This document shows positions 26,207-36,759 of a stretch of 64,000 nt of DNA, in pieces (position 1 is the stretch's first letter; every line of letters starts with the position of its first letter). Below the pieces are notes generated by a model. The model was not told where the DNA came from and searched no databases. It saw nothing but the letters and a program-made list of their open reading frames with translations. This DNA is from Chryseobacterium caseinilyticum. Lineage in GTDB: Bacteria; Bacteroidota; Bacteroidia; Flavobacteriales; Weeksellaceae. The position numbers and the translations under genes are program-made. The stretch covers positions 1,178,001 to 1,242,000 of the forward strand of contig NZ_JACYFS010000001.1 of NCBI RefSeq assembly GCF_014837145.1. The letters run 5' to 3'.

Positions 26207-28705
26207 ATGAATAAACCGCTACTTTATTTATTATTATTTTTCGGTTTTGTAAACATCAGCGCACAAAACGTCACTATTACACAGGAAACCGGCTGGATGG
26301 AAACTGCCTATATAAAATGGACACCCGTAAGCGGTGTAGACAGCTACAAAGTTTACTACACAGGTGGAAGTTTCACCGATAAAATTATCGATACACAACT
26401 GATCCGAAATTATGGTTCCTACTACAGAGCCGATGCGCTGGGACTCAGCCCGGGAGTTTATACCTTAAAGGTTGTTCCGGTTACAGGAAACGTGGATGGT
26501 CCCGCAACAGTATCAGCCCCGATCACAGTTACCGCACACGACAGAACGGGATTTGCGCATAGCAACGGGAGAGTTCCCGGAGCATACAATCTTGACGGAA
26601 CACTGAAAGCCAATGCCGTGGTTTTGTATGTAACTCAGGACACAAAAAACACAATTTCGTTAAATGTAACCGGCGCAAATGCCAATCCATGTGTGGGGTT
26701 GCAGTCAATTTTGGATGGTTTTAAAAAAGGTTTAGATACGCGGCCGCTGGCTATCAGACTTATCGGTAATGTTACCGATCCCAATTATTTGCTTAACGGT
26801 GATGCTGTGATAGAAAACAAAAAAATAGCAGCAAGTTCGATTACATTTGAAGGTGTGGGATCTGATGCTTTGGTTAATGGTTGGGGAATCAGAATAAAAT
26901 CAGCGACCAATATTGAAGTCCGTAACTTAGGTTTTATGTTAACGGATGCTTCCGAAGGAGATAACTTAAGTCTTCAGCAGGACAATACTTACATTTGGGC
27001 TCATAACAATGACTTATTTTATGGTGGTCCGGGATCTGATGCTGATCAGGCAAAAGGTGACGGCGCTCTTGATTCTAAAAAATCATCGTATGTAACATTT
27101 TCCTACAATCACTTTTGGGATAATGGGAAAAGCTGTCTCTTAGGGCTAAGTGAAGGCACTACAACAGATCTTTATATCACTTATCATCACAACTGGTTTG
27201 ATCATTCAGACTCAAGACATCCGAGAGTTCGATATTTTTCGGCACATATTTACAACAATTACTATGACGGTAATTCCAAATACGGTGCGGGATCAACTTT
27301 AGGTTCTTCTCTTTTCGTAGAAGGAAATTATTTCAGAAACTGTAAATATCCTATGTTGATTTCTAAACAGGGAACTGATATTGCTGGCGGTGCTCCGGGA
27401 ACCTTTTCCAATGAAAACGGCGGGATGATCAAGGCTCACAACAATTTTATGACTGGTCAAACAGCTTTTGTTCCGTACAGTTCTTCTGCATCAGCTCAGT
27501 TTGATGCGTATGTAACAACGAACAGAAATGAAGTTGTGCCAAGCAGTATTACAGCAGTTCAGGGAAGTGCGACTTATAATAACTTTGACACAAACCCTGC
27601 TCTGTACATCAATTCTTTGGTGATTGATAATCCTGTAGCAGCGAGAGATAAAACTATGCAATATTCCGGAAGAGTTTCCGGTGGAGATATCAGCTGGACA
27701 TTTAATAATTCGGTGGATGATACAAATTCGTCTGTAAATACGGGATTGATGGCTGTATTACAAAACTATACCTCTCAATTGGTTTCTGTACAGGGAATTG
27801 CTTCCACACCGGTAAGTTCACAGACCCTGTCGATTCCTTCAAACAATGATCAGACCGTGATAACATCAACTGCAATCACACCAATGATTTTCACTTGGGG
27901 CGGAACAGCTACTGATGTTACTGTAACAGGATTGCCAGCTTCAGGAATTACTTTTGTAAAAAACACAACCAACAAAACCGTTACCATTTCAGGAAATCCT
28001 ACGGACGATGTAAGTTTTACCGTAAATACCGTTGGTGCTTCGGGAACATCAGTTTCAGGTACAGGAAGTATCAGTGTGATTCCTGCGGGAACACCTCAGG
28101 GAAATGAAATTCATAATTTCACGGCATCCGGAACAGGAAGTACATTCTACACATTCACTTCAGCGAACATGAACTCGACGGACGGATCTGCTTCATACGA
28201 TGGATTAACGCTTACAAAACGATTAAAATTAGAATCAGCAACTTCGATAGCGTACAACACGCTTCAGACTTCTACGCTAACTTTAGTTCTTGACCCAACA
28301 TTCAGTGGAACAGTAAAATTTGATAATGTAAACTATACGGCAACAGGTGGAATTATCACTATTCCTAACATTGCAGCGGGGTCTCATACCATCACGAAAG
28401 GAAGTGTTGCCAATCTTTTTTACATCAAAACAGTTTTTAATACTACCGGAACTTTAGCTGTACAGGAAAGTAAACTTAATAAACTGACTGTGTATCCAAA
28501 CCCTGTCAGTTCTATTCTGACGATTTCCACTAGAAATAGTGATGTGATAGAAAGTGGTACAGTTACAAATTCTTTAGGTCAGACTTTGAAAACATTAGAT
28601 AAAAACACTTCAAAAATCGACATGAGCGATCTGAGCAGTGGTGTTTACTTCTTACATATTAAGACCAGAGAAGGTGTTTTAAATCAGAAAATTATTAAAA
28701 AATAA
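26207..28705 (+). CDS. T9SS-secreted pectate lyase (PL1 family)
   Basis: An 832-residue exported protein. Order: signal peptide (to about residue 19, FVNISAQ), an FN3-like domain (about 25-105), a PL1 parallel beta-helix catalytic domain (about 130-450) with IEVRNLGFML, GDGALDSKKSSYVTFSYNHF and HHNWFDHSDSRHPRVR (the conserved Arg-Pro-Arg region), further beta domains, and a type A T9SS sorting domain (LTVYPNPVSSILTIS, then SSGVYFLHI and a final KIIKK). PL1 enzymes cleave homogalacturonan by beta-elimination with calcium. No SusC/D pair is nearby, so it is an isolated secreted enzyme. Confidence 0.93.
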   Translation: MNKPLLYLLLFFGFVNISAQNVTITQETGWMETAYIKWTPVSGVDSYKVYYTGGSFTDKIIDTQLIRNYGSYYRADALGLSPGVYTLKVVPVTGNVDGPATVSAPITVTAHDRTGFAHSNGRVPGAYNLDGTLKANAVVLYVTQDTKNTISLNVTGANANPCVGLQSILDGFKKGLDTRPLAIRLIGNVTDPNYLLNGDAVIENKKIAASSITFEGVGSDALVNGWGIRIKSATNIEVRNLGFMLTDASEGDNLSLQQDNTYIWAHNNDLFYGGPGSDADQAKGDGALDSKKSSYVTFSYNHFWDNGKSCLLGLSEGTTTDLYITYHHNWFDHSDSRHPRVRYFSAHIYNNYYDGNSKYGAGSTLGSSLFVEGNYFRNCKYPMLISKQGTDIAGGAPGTFSNENGGMIKAHNNFMTGQTAFVPYSSSASAQFDAYVTTNRNEVVPSSITAVQGSATYNNFDTNPALYINSLVIDNPVAARDKTMQYSGRVSGGDISWTFNNSVDDTNSSVNTGLMAVLQNYTSQLVSVQGIASTPVSSQTLSIPSNNDQTVITSTAITPMIFTWGGTATDVTVTGLPASGITFVKNTTNKTVTISGNPTDDVSFTVNTVGASGTSVSGTGSISVIPAGTPQGNEIHNFTASGTGSTFYTFTSANMNSTDGSASYDGLTLTKRLKLESATSIAYNTLQTSTLTLVLDPTFSGTVKFDNVNYTATGGIITIPNIAAGSHTITKGSVANLFYIKTVFNTTGTLAVQESKLNKLTVYPNPVSSILTISTRNSDVIESGTVTNSLGQTLKTLDKNTSKIDMSDLSSGVYFLHIKTREGVLNQKIIKK

Positions 28706-28722
28706 GAAAACACATCTTATAC

Positions 28723-28756
28723 AAAAAGCCATCTCTGTAATCAGGGATGGCTTTTT
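28723..28756 (+). terminator. Terminator after the pectate lyase gene
   Basis: Arms AAAAAGCCATC and GATGGCTTTTT around an inner CTG/CAG stem. It may also serve the convergent rhomboid gene. Confidence 0.75.
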
Positions 28757-28778
28757 AAATGTTAAATTTCAAGATAAT

Positions 28779-29441
28779 CTAACCGATTTTTTTTCTGACA
28801 AATATTTCGAATGCCAGATATAATAGTGGCAGCGACATAATAAATAAATATAAAGCATTATCCATCGCCAACTGCGGAAAAATTGCCACTGAATAAACAA
28901 GACCGAAAAAAGCTCCGCCTAAATGGGCAGCATGACCAATATTATCATTACTTCGGGGATTCAGCATACTGTAAACCGAATAGCCAAAATAAAGAAGCCC
29001 AAAAATATAACCCGGTAATGCAAAGTCCGACGGAAGAAAGATGATACCTATTCTTATAACGTTGGGGTCCAGCGAAACTCCGGCAAAGATAATTCCTGCA
29101 ACACCTCCACTTGCTCCAATAGCTGAATACCAACCTTGATTTTTGTAGATAAGTAGTGAGAAAAGATTTCCAACCAAGATTGATCCAATGTAAATGAGAA
29201 GAAAACCAACGAGTCCGAAAGCTTCCAAAACATAAGGTCCGAACATGTAAAGAACGTACATATTCAAAGCAAGATGGATAAAATCTGCGTGCAGGAAGCC
29301 TGCCGAAAGCAATCTCACATATTCTTTGCTGTATTTAACTGCTCCCACATTGAACTTGAATTTTTCAAAGTTTGGAGATCCCGCCGGAGCTGCAAAGCTC
29401 GCAATACAGGTAATTGCTATGATTAAAATAATGATGTTCAT
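28779..29441 (-). CDS. Rhomboid family intramembrane serine protease
   Basis: A 220-residue protein with six membrane helices. The catalytic dyad is visible: S111 in GASGGVAG and H173 in GHAAHLGG. The HLALNMYVLYMFG segment of helix 2 holds the oxyanion-hole residues. Rhomboids cut substrates inside the membrane. The substrate here is unknown. It lies downstream of parC, separated by two small palindromes. Confidence 0.93.
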   Translation of the reverse strand: MNIIILIIAITCIASFAAPAGSPNFEKFKFNVGAVKYSKEYVRLLSAGFLHADFIHLALNMYVLYMFGPYVLEAFGLVGFLLIYIGSILVGNLFSLLIYKNQGWYSAIGASGGVAGIIFAGVSLDPNVIRIGIIFLPSDFALPGYIFGLLYFGYSVYSMLNPRSNDNIGHAAHLGGAFFGLVYSVAIFPQLAMDNALYLFIMSLPLLYLAFEIFVRKKIG

Positions 29442-29479
29442 TTTTGATCTTTCTATTTTTTTTCAAAATTTCGCTGTAG

Positions 29480-29527
29480 AACTTTGTCAAAGTTCATCTT
29501 TCTGAAAATAAAACTTTGACAAAGTTT
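29480..29527. repeat. Paired AACTTTGTCAAAGTT palindromes
   Basis: Two perfect palindromes, AACTTTGTCAAAGTT (29480-29494) and AAACTTTGACAAAGTTT (29511-29527), sit side by side between parC and the rhomboid gene. The second overlaps the parC stop codon. On the minus strand the hairpin is followed by TATTTT, so it may also end parC transcription. Confidence 0.7.
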
Positions 29528-32105
29528 AATTCTCTCCCTCCTGAAACAGATCACCGATCGTTCCGCCTTCATCATCCGAAGATGGTGTAAAATCTGGCTC
29601 TTCATAAACTTCAGGTTCCTCTTCTACAGGCTCAGGAATAGTGATATTGATTGTTTTCACTTTAAATTTAGTAAACTGATTTCCAATGGCTTTAATACCT
29701 TTCACCGAAATAAATTCGTCGATGTTTATTACTTCAGGGTCACGGTCTTTTCCTTTGTCTTTGGCAAAAATAATTTCCGCTGTTGCTCCGTTGCTCACGA
29801 TGATGTTTTCGATAAACGACTTCGGATGTTCCGACGGCATAAAAGTCTGCACGTTGGTATTGTTTTCAAACAAAAATCTTTTAATGAAATACATATCCTT
29901 TTCGCCTTCGTAATAAATGCAGGTGACCGGCTGCTCGGGTTTCCATTTTTCTAAAATTAAATATTGATCATCAAAACGGTTTCCAAGGTCAAATGAAACT
30001 AATTTGGCTTCACCATTGGTATTGACAGTCAGAATTTTATCATCACCTTTAAAGTTTCCAAGGAAAGTTCCTCTCACATCGGCATTCAGTCTTCTCACGG
30101 TATCGTCGTACCAGATTTTCCTCGGAGCCAGTGTAGAAACACCCTCTTCCTTTAAATCAACTTTTTTTATGGAATATTTTGTAACCAGATTTCCTTTTGA
30201 ATCTCTTCCTTTAATGGCAAGTTCAGAGAAATCGATATCCATTTTATTTTTTCTGATTCTTGGGTTTGGTTTGAGCAAAACACTTACCGTTTCTGCCTCA
30301 CCGTTAGGATTTGCTGAAAAATAAAGGGTTTCCGAGAATTTTTTGTCTGACGCTAAAGGATAATCTGTGTTCCGCGTCACGCCGGTTACAGAAAAGCGCT
30401 TCATATAGTATGGACCTTCCCTGCCCTCACGGTAAATCATGTTGTAGACTGTGCGTTTGTCATTTTTCTTCCAGATAGCAACATGGAGAATATCTTTTCC
30501 GATAAAAGTTTTAGGCTCTACTTTCACAACTTTCATACTTCCGTCTTTTCTGAAAGTGATGATATCGTCAATATCTGAACAGTCGAATAAATACTGATCT
30601 TTTTTGAGTGAAGTTCCGATAAAACCTTCTTCAAAATTGGCGTAGAATTTCTCGTTCGCTACCGCAACTTTCGTGGCATCAATCGTGTCGAAAATTCTGA
30701 GTTCAGTTCTTCGTTCTCTGCCTTTTCCGTATTTTTTCTGAATATTTAAATAATAATCAATTGCATACTGCACCAAATTGGCAAGATTGAATCTTACCTG
30801 CTCAATTTTTCCTTCGAGTGCTGCAATATTTTCTTTAAATTTATCTAAATCGAATCTGGAAATTCTTTTAATTCTGATTTCCGTTAATCTTAAAATATCT
30901 TCCTGCGTCACAGCTCTTAAAAGGTGTGCTGTGTGAGGTTTTAAGCCATCATCGATTGTCTGGAGAACGTCTTCCCATGTTTCAACCTCTTCAATATCGT
31001 GGTAGATTCTGTTTTCAATAAAAATCCTTTCCAGTGAAGAAAAATGCCAGCTTTCCTGCAATTCGTGAAGTTCTATTTCAAGTTCTTTTTTCAGAAGAGA
31101 GACAGTGTGATCGGTATTCATTTTCAGAATTTCCCACACATTTAAAAACATCGGTTTATCACCTACAATCACGCAGGCATTCGGAGAAATCGTGACCTGA
31201 CAGTCGGTGAATGCGTACAAAGCATCAATCGTTTTGTCGGGCGAAACATCATTGTGAAGATGAATTAAAATCTCAACTTTATCCGATGTATTGTCTTCAA
31301 TTTTTTTGATCTTAATCTTTCCTCTTTCATTGGCTTTAAGGATAGAATCGATAAGATCTGATGTATTTTTTGAGAAAGGGATCTCAGTAATCACCAGAGT
31401 ATTTTTATCGCTTTGGGAAATTTTGGCTCTGGCTCTTACTTTTCCACCTCTGTGACCGTCGTTGTATTCGGAAACATCAAGAAAACCGGCTGTAAGGAAA
31501 TCCGGGAAAATCTCAAACTTTTTTCCCTTCAGATAAGCTACCGAAGCGTTGATTAATTCATTAAAGTTATGCGGAAGAATCTTGGTGGAAAGTCCAACCC
31601 CGATTCCTTCAACACCCTGAGCTAAAAGCAATGGAAACTTTACTGGTAAATCTACTGGTTCATTATTTCTTCCGTCATAAGATTTAGACCAAATGGTAGT
31701 TTTAGGATTAAAAACAACCTCCAGTGCAAACGGAGTTAGTCTTGCTTCAATATATCTTGCCGCTGCAGCAGAATCTCCAGTATAAATATTCCCCCAGTTT
31801 CCCTGTGTATCGATCAGCAATTCTCTCTGACCAATCCCCACCATCGCGTCGGTAATGGAAGCATCACCGTGTGGGTGATACTTCATCGTATTTCCAACAA
31901 TGTTGGCTACTTTGTTGTATCTGCCATCTTCAAGTTCACGCATAGAATGCATGATTCTGCGCTGTACAGGTTTAAAACCATCAAAGACAGAGGGTATTGC
32001 TCTGTCTAGAATTACATAAGATGCATAATCGAGAAACCAGTCTTTGTAAAGGCCTGATACTTTTTTTAAACTTTCACTTTCGTGAGAGTGTTCTTCATTC
32101 ATCAT
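29526..32105 (-). CDS. parC: DNA topoisomerase IV subunit A
   Basis: An 859-residue type IIA topoisomerase A subunit. The N-terminus has DYASYVILDRAIPSVFDGFK and the catalytic tyrosine in AAARYIEARLTPFA (about residue 115). A coiled coil (about 340-460) and a C-terminal beta-pinwheel follow, then an acidic tail (EEPEVYEEPDFTPSSDDEGG). No GyrA box was seen, and parE is two genes upstream, so this is ParC rather than GyrA. With ParE it decatenates replicated chromosomes. Confidence 0.93.
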   Translation of the reverse strand: MMNEEHSHESESLKKVSGLYKDWFLDYASYVILDRAIPSVFDGFKPVQRRIMHSMRELEDGRYNKVANIVGNTMKYHPHGDASITDAMVGIGQRELLIDTQGNWGNIYTGDSAAAARYIEARLTPFALEVVFNPKTTIWSKSYDGRNNEPVDLPVKFPLLLAQGVEGIGVGLSTKILPHNFNELINASVAYLKGKKFEIFPDFLTAGFLDVSEYNDGHRGGKVRARAKISQSDKNTLVITEIPFSKNTSDLIDSILKANERGKIKIKKIEDNTSDKVEILIHLHNDVSPDKTIDALYAFTDCQVTISPNACVIVGDKPMFLNVWEILKMNTDHTVSLLKKELEIELHELQESWHFSSLERIFIENRIYHDIEEVETWEDVLQTIDDGLKPHTAHLLRAVTQEDILRLTEIRIKRISRFDLDKFKENIAALEGKIEQVRFNLANLVQYAIDYYLNIQKKYGKGRERRTELRIFDTIDATKVAVANEKFYANFEEGFIGTSLKKDQYLFDCSDIDDIITFRKDGSMKVVKVEPKTFIGKDILHVAIWKKNDKRTVYNMIYREGREGPYYMKRFSVTGVTRNTDYPLASDKKFSETLYFSANPNGEAETVSVLLKPNPRIRKNKMDIDFSELAIKGRDSKGNLVTKYSIKKVDLKEEGVSTLAPRKIWYDDTVRRLNADVRGTFLGNFKGDDKILTVNTNGEAKLVSFDLGNRFDDQYLILEKWKPEQPVTCIYYEGEKDMYFIKRFLFENNTNVQTFMPSEHPKSFIENIIVSNGATAEIIFAKDKGKDRDPEVINIDEFISVKGIKAIGNQFTKFKVKTINITIPEPVEEEPEVYEEPDFTPSSDDEGGTIGDLFQEGEN

Positions 32106-32574
32106 TTACTTTCTCCTTATTGTTTTTGATAACTTTATTGAGTGAAAATTTCAGATCATTTAATTCTTTCCATGTAAGGTAAGAAATTTCGTATTTTAAT
32201 ATGGTATTTCCGCTTTTGCTGTTGATCGTGATGTACAGTCTTTTAAAAAAAAGAAAAGTAAAAGTTTCAAACTTCACAAATTTATACTTTGGAAATTCAT
32301 CGCTCAGCGGCGTGCTCATGAACGGTACAATATTCCTGTTTCTGAAATGCAATGCTTCACCATCGCTGTCATACTCAAAAATCTGTCTTCCGTTGAGATA
32401 AAAAATGATGATCAGCATGGCGGGTACAGCTATGAAAAGATATGCCTCCATACCGAGCAGCTGAAACCGCATTTCTTCGGCAAAGAAGGCCAAAATTCCC
32501 ATCACCAGAAACATGATCAATGCGGTGTTTATAAAGTTGTAAAGCGGTGCTTTACGTTTATTACTGAGTCTCAT
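32095..32574 (-). CDS. Small membrane protein between parE and parC
   Basis: A 159-residue protein with two membrane helices at the N-terminus (about residues 15-31 and 41-57) and a beta-rich cytoplasmic part (FEYDSDGEALHFRNRNIV, FLFFKRLYITINSKSGNTIL) that may be a PH-like fold. It has no recognised family. Its stop overlaps the parC start by 11 bases and it starts 27 bases after parE, so all three genes appear translationally linked. Confidence 0.65.
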   Translation of the reverse strand: MRLSNKRKAPLYNFINTALIMFLVMGILAFFAEEMRFQLLGMEAYLFIAVPAMLIIIFYLNGRQIFEYDSDGEALHFRNRNIVPFMSTPLSDEFPKYKFVKFETFTFLFFKRLYITINSKSGNTILKYEISYLTWKELNDLKFSLNKVIKNNKEKVNDE

Positions 32575-32600
32575 TTTAATTTCAGAATTCGTGTTTAGTT

Positions 32601-34499
32601 TTATATAGCTTCAGAAATGATCTCTTTTTTATCTATTTCTGAATCGTCTTCTACAACAAGGTTTTCAAGTATAAAAGTCTGTCTGTCGGGTGTATTTTTT
32701 CCCATGTAAAATTCCAGAAGCTGATCAATTGTCTGATCTTTGCCGAGTACAACAGGCTCCAGACGGATATCTTTTCCGATAAAATTTTTAAATTCATCAG
32801 GTGAAATTTCTCCTAAACCTTTAAATCTCGTTATTTCCGGATTCTTTCCTAATTCGTTCAGTGCTTTTACCCTTTCCAGTTCAGAATAACAGTATCTCGT
32901 TTCTTTTTTGTTACGCACTCTGAAAAGTGGAGTCTGAAGAATGTATAAATGTCCGTTTTTAATGACATCAGGGAAAAACTGAAGGAAAAAAGTAATCATC
33001 AGCAGTCTGATGTGCATTCCGTCTACATCGGCATCGGTAGCAATAATCACCTGGTTGTATCTGAGGTCTTCAAGACTTTCTTCAATATTTAAAGCAGCCT
33101 GAAGAAGGTTAAATTCTTCATTTTCGTACACTACTTTTTTGGTCAGACCGTAGCAGTTTAAGGGCTTTCCTTTCAATGAAAATACTGCCTGAGTTTCTAC
33201 ATCTCTAGATTTTGTAATCGATCCGGAAGCAGAATCACCTTCGGTAATAAAGATTTGAGTTTCGGCTTTTCTTTCGGCTTTCTGGTCGTTGTAATGCTGT
33301 CTGCAGTCGCGGAGTTTTTTGTTGTGAAGCGAAACTTTTTTCGCCCTTTCACGTGCAAGCTTCTGAATTCCTGAAAGTTCTTTTCTCTCTCTTTCAGAAA
33401 TTAAAATTTTGCGTTGAAGCGCTTCTGCAATTTCAGGATTTTTATGAAGATAATTATCAAGTTTATTTTTTAAATAATTGATAACGAAAGTCTTAATCGT
33501 CTCCAGTTCTTTACCGTCCTTGTCCTGCCCCATCGTAGCAGATCCCAGTTTGGTTTTGGTCTGAGACTCGAAAACAGGATTTCCAACATTGATGTACACC
33601 GCTCCGATAATGGCTTTACGGATGTCTGTAGCTTCAAAATTTTTATTGAAAAACTCACGGATTGTTTTCACATAAGCTTCTTTAAAAGCGTTCAAATGCG
33701 TTCCACCTTGCGAAGTATATTGTCCGTTAACAAATGAAAAATAAGTTTCAGACTGAGATTTATCTGAATGGGTAATTGCCAGTTCCATATCTTCATCTTT
33801 GATATGAATGATCGGATATACGATTTCGCCGTCAATTTCCTCTTCCAGTAAGTCTTTCAAACCGTTTTGAGATTCGTAGACTTCTCCGTTAAAGTATATT
33901 TTTAAACCTAAATTAAGATAAGTATAATTCCTAAGCATTTTTGCAACATATTCATTTCTGAATTTGAAGTTGATAAAAATACTTTCATCCGGCAGAAAAG
34001 TAATTTCTGTACCGTTTCTTTCAGAAGTTTCGGCTTCGTCGTGAAGAATATCAAGTCTTCCTTCGCGGAATTCGGCGATTCTCATTTTGCCTTCTCTTAC
34101 CGATTTCACTTTGAAATAAGTCGATAAAAAGTTAACAGCTTTTGTACCCACACCATTTAACCCGATTGATTTTTTGAAGGCGCCGTCATCATATTTTCCA
34201 CCGGTATTCATGATGGAAACTACATCAACAATTTTCCCCAAAGGAATTCCACGGCCGTAATCACGTACGGTAACAGTGCCATCCTTGATTTTTACATCAA
34301 TTCTTTTCCCGGCCTTCATTCTGAATTCATCGATGGAATTATCTAGAACTTCTTTCAGCAAAATATAGATACCATCGTCCACAGATGAGCCGTCCCCCAG
34401 CTTCCCGATGTACATTCCGGGTCTTAGGCGCACGTGCTCTCTGGGCTCGAGAGTCCGGATATTTCCTTCGTTATAATTCGACTGTAAATCTTGTGACAT
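32601..34499 (-). CDS. parE: DNA topoisomerase IV subunit B
   Basis: A 632-residue ATPase subunit. The GHKL ATP site shows [18 protein letters not shown] and [11 protein letters not shown], and the transducer Lys region is QTKTKLGS. The TOPRIM domain has [14 protein letters not shown] (Ser in place of the GyrB GG) and [18 protein letters not shown]-level support is not available, but length, motif variants and the parC partner fit ParE. It drives strand passage with ATP. Confidence 0.94.
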   Translation of the reverse strand: MSQDLQSNYNEGNIRTLEPREHVRLRPGMYIGKLGDGSSVDDGIYILLKEVLDNSIDEFRMKAGKRIDVKIKDGTVTVRDYGRGIPLGKIVDVVSIMNTGGKYDDGAFKKSIGLNGVGTKAVNFLSTYFKVKSVREGKMRIAEFREGRLDILHDEAETSERNGTEITFLPDESIFINFKFRNEYVAKMLRNYTYLNLGLKIYFNGEVYESQNGLKDLLEEEIDGEIVYPIIHIKDEDMELAITHSDKSQSETYFSFVNGQYTSQGGTHLNAFKEAYVKTIREFFNKNFEATDIRKAIIGAVYINVGNPVFESQTKTKLGSATMGQDKDGKELETIKTFVINYLKNKLDNYLHKNPEIAEALQRKILISERERKELSGIQKLARERAKKVSLHNKKLRDCRQHYNDQKAERKAETQIFITEGDSASGSITKSRDVETQAVFSLKGKPLNCYGLTKKVVYENEEFNLLQAALNIEESLEDLRYNQVIIATDADVDGMHIRLLMITFFLQFFPDVIKNGHLYILQTPLFRVRNKKETRYCYSELERVKALNELGKNPEITRFKGLGEISPDEFKNFIGKDIRLEPVVLGKDQTIDQLLEFYMGKNTPDRQTFILENLVVEDDSEIDKKEIISEAI

Positions 34500-34692
34500 A
34501 TATAAAAATCAGTAAACAGACAAAAATACGACATTGACGAAAAAAATCCGAATTTTTAAGTCATAATTTTCTATGATTTGTAAAAAATAATAAAAAAGGG
34601 TTATGTTTAAATTAAATTTAAAAACTCTGCTGAAATTAGCTGTAAGAATTTCTCGTGAATAATTAAAACAGATAAAAAATTTGAAACTAAGC

Positions 34693-34720
34693 AAAAAAAG
34701 ACGCAACTTTCAGTTACGCC
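34693..34720 (-). terminator. Possible terminator after the AIM24-like gene
   Basis: Minus strand GGCGTAACTGAAAGTTGCGTC hairpin (two G-T pairs) followed by TTTTTTT. It is about 27 bases past the stop. Confidence 0.55.
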
Positions 34721-34746
34721 TTCACATATTTTTTCTGATAAAATAT

Positions 34747-35514
34747 TTACTCTAAAATACTTCCCAGACTGCCTAAAATACCGCCTTCTTCTTTGCGGCC
34801 GCTTCCGAACTGCAAAATTTTTCCGGCAAGACGTGAAATGGGTAAAGTTTGAATCCAGACTTTCCCCGGACCTTTCAGCTGTGCAAAAAACAATCCTTCA
34901 CCACCGAAAAGCGTATTTTTTACGCCACCTACAAACTGAATATCGTAATCCACATTTTTTGTAAAGGCGACGATGCAGCCTGTGTCAATTTTCAGGATTT
35001 CGCCAGGCAGAAGTTCTTTTTCCATCACATGACCGCCACTGTGCACGAAAGTCATCCCATCCCCTTCCAGTTTCTGCATAATGAAACCTTCACCACCGAA
35101 AAGTCCGGTTCCCAGTTTTTTCTGAAACTCAATACCTACCGAAACCCCTTTGGCTGCGCAGAGAAAAGCATCTTTCTGACAGATCACTTTTCCACCGAGA
35201 GCGCTCAGATCCAACGGAATGATTTTCCCTGAGTACGGTGCTGCAAAAGTCACCTGCTTTTTGGTCTTGTCAATGTTGGTAAATACGGTCATAAAAAGGT
35301 TTTCACCGGTCAGCATTCTCTTTCCGGCAGAAAAAAGTTTTCCCATCAAACCTTTCTCATTTCCGTCACCAAACATGGTTTCCATTTTTATCCCTTCCGT
35401 CATCATCATAAAACTGCCGGGTTCTGCGATAACGCTTTCCTGAGGATCAAGCTCAATTTCTACACACTGCATTTCTTCGCCGTGAATTCTGTAGTCAATT
35501 TCGTGATTGTTCAT
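34747..35514 (-). CDS. TIGR00266 / AIM24 family protein
   Basis: A 255-residue beta-rich protein with the glycine patterns of the family: ECVEIELDPQESVIAEPGSF near the N-terminus, GLFGGEGFIMQKLEGDGMTF (about 140-160) and TLFGGEGLFFAQLKGPGKVW (about 205-225), which are two matching halves. The fold resembles tryptophan-RNA-binding attenuator trimers. The molecular role in bacteria is unknown. It is divergent from the aminotransferase gene with only a short gap. Confidence 0.88.
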   Translation of the reverse strand: MNNHEIDYRIHGEEMQCVEIELDPQESVIAEPGSFMMMTEGIKMETMFGDGNEKGLMGKLFSAGKRMLTGENLFMTVFTNIDKTKKQVTFAAPYSGKIIPLDLSALGGKVICQKDAFLCAAKGVSVGIEFQKKLGTGLFGGEGFIMQKLEGDGMTFVHSGGHVMEKELLPGEILKIDTGCIVAFTKNVDYDIQFVGGVKNTLFGGEGLFFAQLKGPGKVWIQTLPISRLAGKILQFGSGRKEEGGILGSLGSILE

Positions 35515-35601
35515 GTTTAATTTTATTCTTATTTGGTTAAATTTTTCTCTCTTTTATTTAAAAATGCCCTAATTTTAGATATTCAAATTAAAAATTGCCC
35601 G

Positions 35602-36750
35602 ATGATACAACTTCCTTTATCTAAACTTTCCAATGTTGGAACCACCATTTTCAGCCAGATGACACAGCTTGCCAATGAAAACCAGGCAATTAATCTCTCG
35701 CAGGGCTTCCCGGATTTTCCGGCTGATCCTGAACTGCTCAGTCTGGTGGATCAATACATCAAAAAAGGATTTAATCAGTATGCACCGATGGGCGGAATGT
35801 TACCTTTAAAAGAAGAAATTGCAAAAAAAATAGAGAAATCCCATCAGGCAGTTTACCATCCGGACACAGAAATAACCGTTACTGCCGGCGGAACTCAGGC
35901 CATTTTCACAGCCATTGGAACTTTAGTAAAAGATGGTGACGAAGTAATTATTTTTGAACCCGCTTACGATTGCTACGAACCAACTGTAGAGCTTTTCGGA
36001 GGAATTGTAAAGAGATTTAAAATGACAGCTCCCGATTATTCCATAGACTGGAATGAGGTGAAAAAACTGGTTTCCGATAAAACAAAACTGATTATTTTAA
36101 ACAATCCCAACAATCCGGCAGGTAAGATTTTGAATGAAAAAGATCTTCAGGAACTGATTTCTATCGTCAGGGGAACCTCGATTTTTATTCTGAGCGATGA
36201 AGTATATGAAAATATTGTTTTTGACGGCAGACAACATCTGAGCGTTTGTAAATATCCTGAACTCAAGGAAAGAAGTTTTCTCGTCGCTTCATTTGGAAAA
36301 CTTTTCCATGTCACAGGCTGGAAAATCGGATATTGTGCTGCTCCGAAAAATTTGACAGATGAATTCCGAAAAGTACATCAGTTCAATGTTTTTTCTGTCA
36401 ACACACCCATTCAATTAGCCTTTGCTGATTACATGAGAAATGAGGAAAATTATTTAAACCTCAGTCAGTTTTTTCAGCAAAAAAGAGATTTAATCCGAAA
36501 CGGACTTTCGGGAACTTCATTTGAACTTTTGGATTGTGAAGGAACCTATTTTCAGGCTGTGAAATATGATAAAATTTCAGATAAAAAAGATATTGATTTT
36601 GCGCATGAACTGACTATAAATCATAAGGTCGCCACGGTTCCGTTCTCGTCATTTTATAAAGATAAACTGAATGAAAATGTGATCAGACTTTGCTTTGCCA
36701 AAAAAGATGAGACTTTGGAAAAGGCTTTGGAGAATTTAAGTAAAATTTAA
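35602..36750 (+). CDS. Methionine aminotransferase (class I/II PLP enzyme)
   Basis: The frame opens at 35533, but the ATG at 35602 gives the usual start (MIQLPLSKLSNVGTTIFSQM) and 382 residues. Motifs of fold-type I aminotransferases: NLSQGFPDFPAD, TVTAGGTQAIFTAIGTLV, NNPNNPAGKI and the PLP-lysine in ASFGKLFHVTGWKIGYC. It resembles YbdL-type methionine aminotransferases, which form methionine from 4-methylthio-2-oxobutanoate in salvage. A kynurenine aminotransferase role cannot be excluded. Confidence 0.88.
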   Translation: MIQLPLSKLSNVGTTIFSQMTQLANENQAINLSQGFPDFPADPELLSLVDQYIKKGFNQYAPMGGMLPLKEEIAKKIEKSHQAVYHPDTEITVTAGGTQAIFTAIGTLVKDGDEVIIFEPAYDCYEPTVELFGGIVKRFKMTAPDYSIDWNEVKKLVSDKTKLIILNNPNNPAGKILNEKDLQELISIVRGTSIFILSDEVYENIVFDGRQHLSVCKYPELKERSFLVASFGKLFHVTGWKIGYCAAPKNLTDEFRKVHQFNVFSVNTPIQLAFADYMRNEENYLNLSQFFQQKRDLIRNGLSGTSFELLDCEGTYFQAVKYDKISDKKDIDFAHELTINHKVATVPFSSFYKDKLNENVIRLCFAKKDETLEKALENLSKI

Positions 36751-36759
36751 AATAAAAAT

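Noticed and set aside
34509..34706. 65-codon frame between parE and the AIM24-like gene
   Set aside because: AT-rich, Phe/Ile/Asn-heavy composition, no start signal and no recognisable domain.
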